A stretch of 64,000 bases of DNA from Hwangdonia seohaensis. GTDB taxonomy: Bacteria > Bacteroidota > Bacteroidia > Flavobacteriales > Flavobacteriaceae. Shown one piece after another: positions 43,211 to 52,273 of this stretch. Each line of letters opens with the position of its first letter. Within the stretch, counting starts at the first letter, position 1. The DNA lies in assembly GCF_031932625.1 (NCBI RefSeq), contig NZ_JAVSCK010000002.1:434001-498000 (forward strand). Direction: 5' to 3'. A program made the position numbers and the translations under genes. The notes below the pieces were generated by a model. It worked only from the letters and a program-made list of their open reading frames with translations, searched no databases and was not told where the DNA came from.

Positions 43211-44209
43211 ATGACTGCACATCAAATAAAAACATTGGAAGGAAAGCATGTACTTATAACCGGTGGCGCTGGGTTTATTGGTTCTAATTTATGCGAAGTT
43301 TTATTGAACAACCATATAAATGTAGTATGCTTAGATAACTTTTCAACTGGAAAAAGAAATAATATTGAACCGTTTTTAAGTAACAACAAATTTAATTTAG
43401 TTGAAGGCGACATAAGGCATTTGGCAGATTGCCACAAAGCCTGCAAGGGTGTAGAATATGTATTGCACCAAGCTGCATTAGGTTCGGTACCAAGATCCAT
43501 AAACGACCCCATAACAACTAATGATGTAAATGTTTCCGGATTTCTAAATATGTTGGTTGCCGCAAGAGACGCAAGCGTTAAACGTTTTGTATATGCTGCA
43601 AGCTCATCAACTTATGGCGACCACGAAGCACTTCCTAAGGTTGAAGATGTAATAGGGAAACCGCTATCTCCTTACGCCATTACTAAATATGTAAATGAAT
43701 TATATGCCGATATTTTTCATAGCACCTATAATTTAGACACCATAGGTTTACGTTATTTTAATGTATTTGGTAAACGACAAGATCCCAATGGTGCTTATGC
43801 AGCTGTTATTCCAAAATTTGTTCAACAATTTATAAGTCATGAATCTCCTATGATTAACGGTGATGGAAGCTATTCAAGAGACTTTACTTATATAGATAAT
43901 GTAGTACAAATGAATATTAATGCCATAACAACAAGCAACCAAGAAGCATTAAATAATGTGTACAATGTAGCTTACGGAGAGCGGACAACTTTACTAGAAT
44001 TAGCAACTTTGTTAAAAACATATTTATCGGAGTTCGACGCCTCTATTAAAGATATTGAAATTAAACACAGAGAAAATAGAATTGGAGATATCCCTCACTC
44101 TTTAGCATCAATTGATAAGGCAAAACGATTATTAGATTACAACCCAAAATACAATATAAGTGATGGTTTAAAAGAAGCCGTTAATTGGTATTGGGAAAAT
44201 TTAAAATAA
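43211..44209 (+). CDS. UDP-N-acetylglucosamine 4-epimerase-like SDR (WbpP/TviC class)
   Basis: 332 residues, extended SDR. The NAD loop is ITGGAGFIGSNLCEVL (about 17-32), the catalytic Ser/Thr is in YAASSSTYGD, and the Tyr and Lys are in YAITKYVNE. The segment GLRYFNVFGKRQDPNGAYAAVIPKF is typical of UDP-GlcNAc/GalNAc C4-epimerases. It should produce UDP-GalNAc, the substrate of the next gene product. It is the first gene of the long plus-strand operon, and the dehydrogenase follows after 19 bases. Confidence 0.9.
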   Translation: MTAHQIKTLEGKHVLITGGAGFIGSNLCEVLLNNHINVVCLDNFSTGKRNNIEPFLSNNKFNLVEGDIRHLADCHKACKGVEYVLHQAALGSVPRSINDPITTNDVNVSGFLNMLVAARDASVKRFVYAASSSTYGDHEALPKVEDVIGKPLSPYAITKYVNELYADIFHSTYNLDTIGLRYFNVFGKRQDPNGAYAAVIPKFVQQFISHESPMINGDGSYSRDFTYIDNVVQMNINAITTSNQEALNNVYNVAYGERTTLLELATLLKTYLSEFDASIKDIEIKHRENRIGDIPHSLASIDKAKRLLDYNPKYNISDGLKEAVNWYWENLK

Positions 44210-44228
44210 TTATCATCAAAATATAAAA

Positions 44229-45509
44229 ATGAAGGATATTAAAATTGCAGTAATAGGTTTAGGATATGTAGGTTTACCATTAGCACGCCTATTTGCAACC
44301 AAATACAACGTTGTTGGTTTCGATATTAACCAAAATCGAATAAACGAATTACAAGAAGGAAAAGACTCTACCTTAGAAGTAGAAGAAGACATACTACAGT
44401 CCGTCCTAAAAAACAAGCGTGACAATAGTACGGGGCTACTTTGCTCATCTGATTTAGAGGACATAAGTGATTGCAATTATTATGTGATAACGGTCCCTAC
44501 ACCTGTTGATAAAAACAACAGACCAGATTTAACACCTTTGTATAAATCTAGCGAAACGGTAGCCAAAGTTTTGAAAAAGGGCGATATTGTGATATACGAA
44601 TCTACCGTATTTCCTGGAGCAACAGAAGATGAGTGCGTACCGGTACTCGAAAAAATAAGTGGTTTAAAATTTAATACAGATTTTTATGCCGGTTATTCAC
44701 CAGAGCGTATTAACCCAGGCGACAAACTACATACGGTAGATAAAATACTTAAAGTTACCGCAGGGTCTACTCCGGAAATAGGCAAGAAAGTAGATGCCTT
44801 GTACGCGAGTGTAATAACTGCAGGCACACATTTAGCACCAACAATAAAGGTTGCTGAAGCAGCGAAAGTTATTGAGAATTCGCAACGCGATATTAATATT
44901 GCATTTGTAAATGAGTTGGCCAAAATATTCAATCTTATGGATATTGACACACATGATGTATTAGAAGCGGCAGGAACCAAATGGAATTTTTTGCCTTTTA
45001 AACCAGGGCTTGTAGGCGGGCATTGTATAGGTGTAGACCCATATTATTTGGCACAAAAAGCACAAGAAGTCGGGTATCATCCGGAAATAATTTTGGCTGG
45101 TCGACGCGTCAATGATAGTATGGGGCAATATGTAGCTTCGGAAATCATTAAGCTCATGGTGCAAAAAGATATAAAAATAAAAGGTTCAAAAGTTTTGGCA
45201 TTAGGGATTACTTTTAAAGAAAACTGCCCCGATGTTAGAAACACCAAAGCGGTTGACGTAATAAATCAATTGAAAAGCTTCGGAACAGATGTAACTATTT
45301 ACGATCCTTGGGCAAACCCAAAAGAAGTTAAACACGAATACGGTTTAGCAACCGTGCAAAAGTTACCACAAGAAACCTTTGATGCCATTGTTTTAACAGT
45401 AGCTCATAATGAGTTTTTAAATGAAAATTTAAAAGTATTGTTAAAAAAAGACGGAGTCCTTTATGATGTTAAAGGTGTTTTAAAAGATCTAGATTGTAAC
45501 AGACTTTAA
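44229..45509 (+). CDS. UDP-N-acetyl-D-galactosamine 6-dehydrogenase-like (WbpO/TviB class)
   Basis: 426 residues. The N-terminal NAD-binding motif VIGLGYVGLPLARLF lies at about 8-22, with YYVITVPTPVD, YESTVFPG and GYSPERINPGD in the conserved core. The catalytic Cys266 lies in LVGGHCIGVDPYYLAQKAQ, and the C-terminal UDP-binding domain has LGITFKENCPDVRNTK. Two successive NAD-dependent oxidations would give UDP-GalNAcA. Pairing with the 4-epimerase is the classic UDP-GlcNAc to UDP-GalNAcA route. Its stop overlaps the next start (TAATG). Confidence 0.93.
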   Translation: MKDIKIAVIGLGYVGLPLARLFATKYNVVGFDINQNRINELQEGKDSTLEVEEDILQSVLKNKRDNSTGLLCSSDLEDISDCNYYVITVPTPVDKNNRPDLTPLYKSSETVAKVLKKGDIVIYESTVFPGATEDECVPVLEKISGLKFNTDFYAGYSPERINPGDKLHTVDKILKVTAGSTPEIGKKVDALYASVITAGTHLAPTIKVAEAAKVIENSQRDINIAFVNELAKIFNLMDIDTHDVLEAAGTKWNFLPFKPGLVGGHCIGVDPYYLAQKAQEVGYHPEIILAGRRVNDSMGQYVASEIIKLMVQKDIKIKGSKVLALGITFKENCPDVRNTKAVDVINQLKSFGTDVTIYDPWANPKEVKHEYGLATVQKLPQETFDAIVLTVAHNEFLNENLKVLLKKDGVLYDVKGVLKDLDCNRL

Positions 45510-47023
45510 TGAAAGTTAACCAACTTAAAGGAGGCGCAGCACTATCTTATGTTATTATATTTTTAACTAACATAGTTGGCTTAGTCTTAACCCCATTTAT
45601 TATTCGATCGTTAGGTAGTGCCGAATATGGCCTATATACCATGATTGGGGCTTTAGTTGGTTATATGAGTGTTTTAGATTTTGGACTCAACAATACCATA
45701 GTTCGTTTTGTGGCTAAATACAAGGCAGAAGGCGACAAAAAAGGTGAAGAGAATTTCTTGGCTCATAGTTTCATCATGTATTTTTGCATATCTATTCTGG
45801 TTACCATTTTAGGTTTAATTTTATATTACAATTTAGAAAGTTTATATAGCGAAACCTTAACAGCAGATCAAATTGATAAGGCTAAGGTAATGATGCTTTT
45901 ATTGATTTTTAATTTAGCAGTTTCACTTCCCGGTGGTGCTTTTGGTGGCATCTGCTATGGTTATGAAGAATTTATTTTACCTAAGATCACTAATATAGTT
46001 AGATATGTAGTTAGAAGTATATTGGTTGTAGTGATACTGCTTTATGGAGCAGATTCAGTGGGGTTAATTATTTTAGACACCATTATGAATCTTTTAGTTA
46101 TAGCGGTAGATATTTACATCGTTTTTAAAATATTAAAAGTTAAAGTTAAAATACATGACTTTGATAAAACCTTATTTAAAAGTATATTGGGTTTTTCACT
46201 GTGGTTGTTTGTTTTCGCCATAGTCCATCAATTAAGATGGCAATTTGGCCAAATGATAATTGGTTTATATTATTCCACGTCAATAGTGGCTATATATGCC
46301 GTAGGGATAACTTTAGGGAACTATTATGGTGCTTTTTCAAGTGCTATTTCTTCGGTTTTTTTACCAAGAGCCATACAAATGACGGTACAGAACATTCCAA
46401 CAAAAGCGTTAACAGATACATTTATTAAAATTTCCCGGCTCGTACTCATAGTATTACTATATATTTTTGGTGCATTTGTTATTACGGGTAAAGATTTTGT
46501 GTTTTTTTGGGTTGGGGTAGAGTATGAAGAAGCCTATTATTTCGCCATAATAATTATGGTGGGCCTAACCCCAATACTTTGCCAAAGTTTTGCAAGTAAT
46601 ATCCTTGATGCCAAAAATCTTTTAGCTTATAGAGGTAATCTTCTTCTTATTACAACTGTGTTAGGCACCTTAACTGGATTAATATTTGTTGAGGAATATG
46701 GTTCAATGGCATTAATAGTTTCTACTGTATTTTTCATGTTAGCTGAAAGAATAATAATGATTCCATATTATACAAAAAAGGCGGAATTGGATATGAAGCG
46801 GTATTATAAAGAGATTTCCCCTCTATTTTTAAATATAATACTAATAATTGTCTGTTTTTTAGTAGTTAATGACTTTTTACCTAAAAAGAATATATATATG
46901 TTTTTTACTAATGCCATAGCTTACAGTTTAATTTACGTAGTTTTAGTTTTTTTTGTAATGACAAAATTTGAAAAATCTTTATTAAAATCCATATTTTTAA
47001 AGTTTAATATTTTAAAAAAATAA
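45509..47023 (+). CDS. Wzx-type lipid-linked oligosaccharide flippase
   Basis: 504 residues with about 12-14 hydrophobic helices throughout, and the MATE/MOP-like polysaccharide flippase N-terminus ALSYVIIFLTNIVGLVLTPFIIRSLGSAEYGLYTMIGALVG. Family features include VLDFGLNNTIVRFVAKYKAEGDKKGEE between helices. It should move undecaprenyl-linked repeat units from the cytoplasmic to the periplasmic face for the EpsG-like polymerase (52274-53374). It starts on the last base of the dehydrogenase stop codon, so it is translationally coupled. Confidence 0.93.
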   Translation: MKVNQLKGGAALSYVIIFLTNIVGLVLTPFIIRSLGSAEYGLYTMIGALVGYMSVLDFGLNNTIVRFVAKYKAEGDKKGEENFLAHSFIMYFCISILVTILGLILYYNLESLYSETLTADQIDKAKVMMLLLIFNLAVSLPGGAFGGICYGYEEFILPKITNIVRYVVRSILVVVILLYGADSVGLIILDTIMNLLVIAVDIYIVFKILKVKVKIHDFDKTLFKSILGFSLWLFVFAIVHQLRWQFGQMIIGLYYSTSIVAIYAVGITLGNYYGAFSSAISSVFLPRAIQMTVQNIPTKALTDTFIKISRLVLIVLLYIFGAFVITGKDFVFFWVGVEYEEAYYFAIIIMVGLTPILCQSFASNILDAKNLLAYRGNLLLITTVLGTLTGLIFVEEYGSMALIVSTVFFMLAERIIMIPYYTKKAELDMKRYYKEISPLFLNIILIIVCFLVVNDFLPKKNIYMFFTNAIAYSLIYVVLVFFVMTKFEKSLLKSIFLKFNILKK

Positions 47024-47025
47024 AT

Positions 47026-48312
47026 ATGATTAAATTGAATAAAATAAAAATTAGTCATGATGGTAAAAGAATTATTTATGATTATAGTATTAGTCCAGAA
47101 CTAGAGAATTACTTTAATAAAAACAATCCGTTATATATTGAATATGATACTGATATAAGCAAAGTTCCAGATTCAATTATAGTTATACCCTTTTTGGCTA
47201 ATTTTATACCAATTGCTTGGTTTTCTGGGTTTTCAATTCAAGTTGAAGAGGTAGATGATGTTTTTATGATTGCACTAAAAAATATAAAAAAAGAGTTTGA
47301 GATTTTATACCCCAATGTAGATTTTTCTAGAAGTAAAATATACACCAACACAGTAGTTAAAAACAATATTAAAGGCCCTTTTAAACAAGCAATATTATTT
47401 AGTGGTGGTGCTGATGCTTATGCCACATTTTTCAGGCATTATCAAAAAAAACCTGACTTAATAACAATACAAGGTGCTGATGTAGAAATTGATAATTCAT
47501 CACAATGGGAAAGAATACTTCAAATAAACAAAGAAGAAGCAATACTTACAGATTATAGAAATCTTTATATAAAAAGTAATTTAATTACTTTTTATTCAAA
47601 TGAGGTAAATCAAATATTACCAAGCACAAATTGGTGGAGTACAATACAGCATGGATTAGCATTAACTGGAATTCTAGCCCCATTAGCAATAATAAACAAA
47701 TACAATTATGTATATATAGCGTCAAGTTACACTGAAAAATTTAAGATCCCCTGGGGGTCAACACCTGAAATTGATAATAAAATTAAATGGGCTGACACAA
47801 CCGTAGTTCATGATGCTTATGAGTTAAATCGAATAGATAAAATAGCATTAATTATAGAAACCTCTAAACAAATTGGAAAGACGATAAACCTTAGAGTTTG
47901 CTATTCTATCTTTAATGATAAAATTAATTGTGGTCGTTGTGAAAAATGCTGCAGAACTATAATAGCCCTTACATTACTAAATGCCAACCCAAATGATTAT
48001 GGGTTTATAACCTCAGAAAAAATATATAACAACATACTTAAAATATTTGAGCATGGTTTTAAATCAAAAGGAGTGAGATATTTTTGGTCGGAAATATTAC
48101 AAAAACTAAAAGAAAGAGATGTTTTTTACGTCTATAATGATTTAGAAAATGAAAAAAGTTTGTTGCTTAAAATAGAAAATCAAATTACAGAAAATCTTAA
48201 AAAAGAAATTTTGGTTGATAGTAAAATTATGTCATTGAAGAAAAAAATGATAAATAAATTTCCGAAACTATTTAAGTTTTATGTGAAGTTTAGAATAAAA
48301 AACATTGAATAA
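47026..48312 (+). CDS. QueC-like PP-loop ATPase of unknown role
   Basis: 428 residues. A PP-loop signature SGGADA lies at 126-131 (in AILFSGGADAYATFF), followed by the strand PDLITIQGADVEID. A second conserved-looking block, IASSYTEKFKIPWGSTPEID (231-250), could bind substrate. A cysteine cluster, Cys292 and Cys302-x2-Cys305-x2-Cys308-Cys309 (CGRCEKCCRT), resembles the zinc site of QueC-type 7-cyano-7-deazaguanine synthases. The family normally adenylates a carboxylate or carbonyl and then forms an amide, nitrile or thiol bond. No other queuosine gene is nearby. It lies between Wzx and a formyltransferase in a glycan operon, which suggests a nucleotide-sugar amide or similar modification. The specific reaction is unknown. 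Confidence 0.8.
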   Translation: MIKLNKIKISHDGKRIIYDYSISPELENYFNKNNPLYIEYDTDISKVPDSIIVIPFLANFIPIAWFSGFSIQVEEVDDVFMIALKNIKKEFEILYPNVDFSRSKIYTNTVVKNNIKGPFKQAILFSGGADAYATFFRHYQKKPDLITIQGADVEIDNSSQWERILQINKEEAILTDYRNLYIKSNLITFYSNEVNQILPSTNWWSTIQHGLALTGILAPLAIINKYNYVYIASSYTEKFKIPWGSTPEIDNKIKWADTTVVHDAYELNRIDKIALIIETSKQIGKTINLRVCYSIFNDKINCGRCEKCCRTIIALTLLNANPNDYGFITSEKIYNNILKIFEHGFKSKGVRYFWSEILQKLKERDVFYVYNDLENEKSLLLKIENQITENLKKEILVDSKIMSLKKKMINKFPKLFKFYVKFRIKNIE

Positions 48313-48318
48313 TAACTG

Positions 48319-49083
48319 ATGAAAAAAAAAATAGTTATGTTAGTTGGAGGAGACCATTCTTCTTACGCTATATATAATGCTTTAAAAAATGAATATAACA
48401 TATCAAATGTTATATTAGAAGAATCAAAAAGCAGAAAAGAATTTATTAAACGACGAATTAAAAAATTAGGTTTAATAAAAGTTATCGGGCAGGTACTTTT
48501 TCAAAAAATAGTAGTTCCTTTTTTAAAAAAAGAATGCAAAACAAGAATTGAAGAAATTGTAAAGAACAACCAATTAACCTTTACGGATTTTGAGAAAGAA
48601 AAGTTGATTAATGTTCCCTCGGCAAACTCTGAAGTATGCATAAAAACTTTAAAAGAAATAAACCCTGATATTGTTATAGTTAACGGTACAAGAATTATAT
48701 CAAAAAAAGTACTAACATCTATTGATGGTACATTTATAAACACCCATGCTGGACTTACACCACTTTACCGGGGCATCCATGGAGCTTATTGGTCTAAAGT
48801 TAACAAAGATGGTCATTGTGGGGTAAGTGTACACCTCGTTGATCCTGGCATTGATACAGGCGGAATTCTTTATCAGGACTTAATTGAAACTAATGAAGAT
48901 GATAATTTTGTGTCGTATACCTATTTGCAGTTGGCTAAAGGTATCGATTTAATGAAACTCGCTATAAACGATTTAATTAAGAATGAAAGTAAGGTCGTTA
49001 CTAATAATCTTGACAGTAAGTTTTGGACACATCCCACAATTTGGTTTTATTTAAAGCACAGATTGTTTAATAAGGTAAAATAA
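48319..49083 (+). CDS. Formyltransferase-family enzyme (probable sugar N-formyltransferase)
   Basis: 254 residues. A formyltransferase core with the catalytic Asn141 and His143 in FINTHAGLTPLYRGIHGAYW and Asp179 in HLVDPGIDTGGIL, matching the Asn-His-Asp triad of the methionyl-tRNA formyltransferase fold. A long helical insertion lies at about residues 40-110. It lacks the C-terminal domain of tRNA formyltransferase. In polysaccharide clusters this fold usually N-formylates an amino sugar from N10-formyl-tetrahydrofolate. It lies six bases after the PP-loop gene and is followed closely by the pyruvyltransferase-like gene. Confidence 0.88.
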   Translation: MKKKIVMLVGGDHSSYAIYNALKNEYNISNVILEESKSRKEFIKRRIKKLGLIKVIGQVLFQKIVVPFLKKECKTRIEEIVKNNQLTFTDFEKEKLINVPSANSEVCIKTLKEINPDIVIVNGTRIISKKVLTSIDGTFINTHAGLTPLYRGIHGAYWSKVNKDGHCGVSVHLVDPGIDTGGILYQDLIETNEDDNFVSYTYLQLAKGIDLMKLAINDLIKNESKVVTNNLDSKFWTHPTIWFYLKHRLFNKVK

Positions 49084-49104
49084 TAGCAAAAAATCAAAAT
49101 AGAA

Positions 49105-50172
49105 ATGATATCATTTGTTAATAAACTAATACCGTTAACCTGGAAAATTCAAACTCAATTATTTTTATTGAGAAATAAACCTATTGAAAGTTTAACAATT
49201 AAAAAACGAGAAGAAAACAAAAAGTATATTTTTATTTTTTTAGCGGCTGACTACGGTAACCTTGGCGATGTTGCGATAACTTATGCGCAGCATAAATTTT
49301 TATCTAATTCGTTCCCAGATCACGTAATTACAGAAATCCCTATAAGCAAAACAATAAAAGGCATTGCTTGTGTAGAAAGAATAATTAAGCCAAACGATAT
49401 TGTTACCACCGTTGGCGGAGGTAATATGGGAGATTTATATAAATCTATTGAATATTACAGGCAGTTGGTAATTAACTGTTTTAAAAACAATAAAATTATT
49501 TCATTTCCCCAAACTGTAGATTTTAAAGACACCCACAAAGGGAAAAAAGCCTTAACAAAAGCTATAAAAGTTTATTCAAATCACCCAGACTTAACTCTAA
49601 TTGCTAGAGAACATAAATCTTATGATTATTTTAAAAGACATTTTATAAAAAACAATATTTTGCTCACTCCAGATATTGTTTTATCGCTTAATCAAACACT
49701 ACCAAAATTTGAACGAAAGGGGGCTTTAATATGTTTGCGAAACGACAAAGAAAAAAAGCTTACAAAAAAACAGGAAGATTCTATTTTCAAATATTTATCA
49801 AATGAATTCAAAACTGTTAAAAAGAGAGATACGCATGTAGGAGGAATGAAGTTGCCTTTGAAAGATAGAGTGACTAAACTAAAACATATTTGGGACGATT
49901 TCAAAAAAGCCGAATTGGTCGTAACAGATAGGTTACACGGCATGATTTTTTGTTATATTACAGGTACACCAGCATTAGTTTTTTTAAATAACAATCATAA
50001 AATTAAATCTTCTTATTTTTGGATCAATTCTGCACCTCATATCCGTTTAATAGAAAATGTTGAATTGAAAAACATCAAACAAGCAATAACCGAAATTAGG
50101 GGCGCTGAGGTTGTGATAGATATAAACTTAGAAACCAAGTATAACGAAATAACAAAAACTGTTAAGGCATAA
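49105..50172 (+). CDS. Polysaccharide pyruvyl transferase-family protein
   Basis: 355 residues. The N-terminal AADYGNLGDVAITYAQHKFL (about 46-65) and VTTVGGGNMGDLYKSIEYYRQLV match the pyruvyltransferase family. The C-terminal ELVVTDRLHGMIFCYITGTPALVF contains the conserved DRxHG motif. Members add ketal pyruvate to glycan sugars from phosphoenolpyruvate, creating an acidic group, although some members are amidotransferase- or glycosyltransferase-like. It starts 21 bases after the formyltransferase and runs into the next gene with a one-base gap. Confidence 0.88.
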   Translation: MISFVNKLIPLTWKIQTQLFLLRNKPIESLTIKKREENKKYIFIFLAADYGNLGDVAITYAQHKFLSNSFPDHVITEIPISKTIKGIACVERIIKPNDIVTTVGGGNMGDLYKSIEYYRQLVINCFKNNKIISFPQTVDFKDTHKGKKALTKAIKVYSNHPDLTLIAREHKSYDYFKRHFIKNNILLTPDIVLSLNQTLPKFERKGALICLRNDKEKKLTKKQEDSIFKYLSNEFKTVKKRDTHVGGMKLPLKDRVTKLKHIWDDFKKAELVVTDRLHGMIFCYITGTPALVFLNNNHKIKSSYFWINSAPHIRLIENVELKNIKQAITEIRGAEVVIDINLETKYNEITKTVKA

Positions 50173-50173
50173 A

Positions 50174-51148
50174 ATGGCACCCAAACTATCAATAGTTATA
50201 CCGGTTTATAATGTAGCTCCATATTTAAAAAAATGTGTAGTAAGTTGCTTTAATCAAAACGTAACTGAAGATTTATATGAAGTGATTTTAGTCAACGACG
50301 GGTCCACAGACAATAGTTTGGAAATATCTGAAGAATTAAAAATTACATATCCAAAAATCCAAATAGTAAGCCAAAAAAACAAAGGTTTAAGTGGCGCTAG
50401 AAATACTGGATTAAAACATGCTATAGGTGAATTTGTATGGTTTGTTGATTCCGATGATTGGATTAAAGATAATTGTTTAGGCGATATTTTAAAGAAGCTA
50501 AACGCCAATACTGATATTTTATGGCTTGGTCATGATGTATGGCACCATGGTAAATCGGTAAAAAGTTACATACCAGAACAGACTTCATCGGCTATAACTG
50601 GCGAAGCGCTTTTTTCAAACCATTTGGATAATTTATTTTACATCTGGAAATTCATTTACAACAGAAATTTTTTAAATTCAAATTCCCTACTTTTTTTAGA
50701 AGGGATATTATATGAAGATCTTGAATTTACGCCAAGAGCTTTAATAAAAGCCTCAAAATGTTATACCATGCCAGATGTATATTATCACTACTTAGTACGG
50801 GAAGGCAGTATTGCAAACAACATTAAAAGTAAAAACATTGAGCATCGCTTTTATATTTTAAATAAATTAATAGACTTGCTAAATACCAAAGAGATTAGTA
50901 AATCTTATGCTACTACCCTATCCAGAGTTATAACTCATACAACAGAAGGAACCATAAATTTAGCTGCCAGAGCTGATGTAAAAATTCCAGAAAATGGTAC
51001 AAAAGTAATTAGCCGAATTAAGGAAAGTGATAATTATTTTAGTCATGTATCATTTAAATTCAAACTTATAATAACTAGTCCAAAATTTTATTATAAAGCT
51101 TATAAGGTTTCACATGCCATATATAAATTGTTAATTTCAAAAACATAA
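50174..51148 (+). CDS. Glycosyltransferase family 2
   Basis: 324 residues. GT-A fold start LSIVIPVYNVAPYLKKCVVSCFNQ (about 4-27), nucleotide-sugar site VNDGSTDNS, and a metal-binding DxD equivalent in WFVDSDDWI (about 90-98). A later acidic motif, ILYEDLEFTPRALI, may provide the catalytic base. The C-terminal 100 residues look helical and basic, suggesting membrane contact. It adds one sugar to the lipid-linked repeat unit; donor and linkage cannot be read from sequence. It is tightly packed with its neighbours. Confidence 0.92.
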   Translation: MAPKLSIVIPVYNVAPYLKKCVVSCFNQNVTEDLYEVILVNDGSTDNSLEISEELKITYPKIQIVSQKNKGLSGARNTGLKHAIGEFVWFVDSDDWIKDNCLGDILKKLNANTDILWLGHDVWHHGKSVKSYIPEQTSSAITGEALFSNHLDNLFYIWKFIYNRNFLNSNSLLFLEGILYEDLEFTPRALIKASKCYTMPDVYYHYLVREGSIANNIKSKNIEHRFYILNKLIDLLNTKEISKSYATTLSRVITHTTEGTINLAARADVKIPENGTKVISRIKESDNYFSHVSFKFKLIITSPKFYYKAYKVSHAIYKLLISKT

Positions 51149-51151
51149 GGA

Positions 51152-52255
51152 ATGAAGAGGATATTGCATATAGTAGGGACGATGGATAGAGCTGGAGCAG
51201 AGACTATGGTAATGAATTTATATAGAGCCATTGATAAAAACAAGTATCAATTTGATTTTGTTTACTTCACCAATAAAGTTTGCGCTTATGATGATGAAAT
51301 AAAAGAACTTGGTGGTGTGATTTACAGAATACCAGAACATAGCGCAGTAATAAGAACTTATAAGCTATATCAACTATTAAAAAAAAACAGACAGTTTTAT
51401 GCTGTACATTGTCACCAGTTGTTAGCAAATGCGTCACACCAATTAGCGGCATTTTTAGCTGGAATTCCCACACGCATATCGCACGCACATTCAACCCAAG
51501 ACATTCATAACACAAACGTTATAAGGAGTTTATATCAAAAAGTATCAAAAGCAATAATTTCCAAGCTATCTACCGACTTTATTGCTTGTGGTGTCGAGGC
51601 CGGCAACTTTTTATTTCCTAGCAAAGAAAGTATTTTATATATTCCTAATGCTATAGACGTTTCAAAGTTTATAGAATCTGAGAAAAAGAAAATTAAATTT
51701 TTTTTTGATATAGGTAGTATTAATGATAATACTATAATAATATCGCAAATTGGGAGATTTATGCCCGTAAAAAACCATGAATTTTCAATAAATTTTGCAG
51801 TTTATTTAAAGCAAAACAATATAGACTTCCATATGGTATTTGCTGGTTCTGGTCATTTAGAAAACGATTTGAAACAATTGGTAATTAAAAGGGGTTTATC
51901 CAATCATATTACTTTTTTAGGAGTTAGGGAAGATATCGATTTGGTTTTAGCTCACTCAAAACTACTTATAATGCCATCGCTTTACGAAGGTTTTCCTGTT
52001 ATATTAGTTGAATCACAAGCCGCAGGAATACCTGCACTTATTTCCAGTGGGATTTCACAAGAAGTCGATTTAGGATTAGACTTAGTACAATTTTGTGACT
52101 TAAAAGCGTCAAAAGAAGAATGGCTAAAGTTAATGCAGGATTCTCTTAAAAAAGAACGTGTTAATGCGTTGGAAAGGCAAAAAATTATAAAGTCCAAAGG
52201 GTTTGATATTGATGTTAGCGTTAAGCTGTTAGAGAAGCTCTACAGTGCAAATTAA
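51152..52255 (+). CDS. Glycosyltransferase family 4 (GT-B, EpsF-like)
   Basis: 367 residues, GT-B fold. The N-terminal domain starts ILHIVGTMDRAGAETMVMNLYRAI (about 4-27) with VHCHQLLANASHQLAAFLAG. The C-terminal donor domain shows IGRFMPVKNHEFSINFAVYL, FAGSGHLENDLKQL and the conserved LIMPSLYEGFPVILVESQAAG block (about 270-290) with the EGFP-type glutamate. It is a retaining transferase, probably cytoplasmic-face. It starts three bases after the previous stop and precedes the EpsG-type polymerase. Confidence 0.92.
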   Translation: MKRILHIVGTMDRAGAETMVMNLYRAIDKNKYQFDFVYFTNKVCAYDDEIKELGGVIYRIPEHSAVIRTYKLYQLLKKNRQFYAVHCHQLLANASHQLAAFLAGIPTRISHAHSTQDIHNTNVIRSLYQKVSKAIISKLSTDFIACGVEAGNFLFPSKESILYIPNAIDVSKFIESEKKKIKFFFDIGSINDNTIIISQIGRFMPVKNHEFSINFAVYLKQNNIDFHMVFAGSGHLENDLKQLVIKRGLSNHITFLGVREDIDLVLAHSKLLIMPSLYEGFPVILVESQAAGIPALISSGISQEVDLGLDLVQFCDLKASKEEWLKLMQDSLKKERVNALERQKIIKSKGFDIDVSVKLLEKLYSAN

Positions 52256-52273
52256 TAAGATTATTTATAAAGT

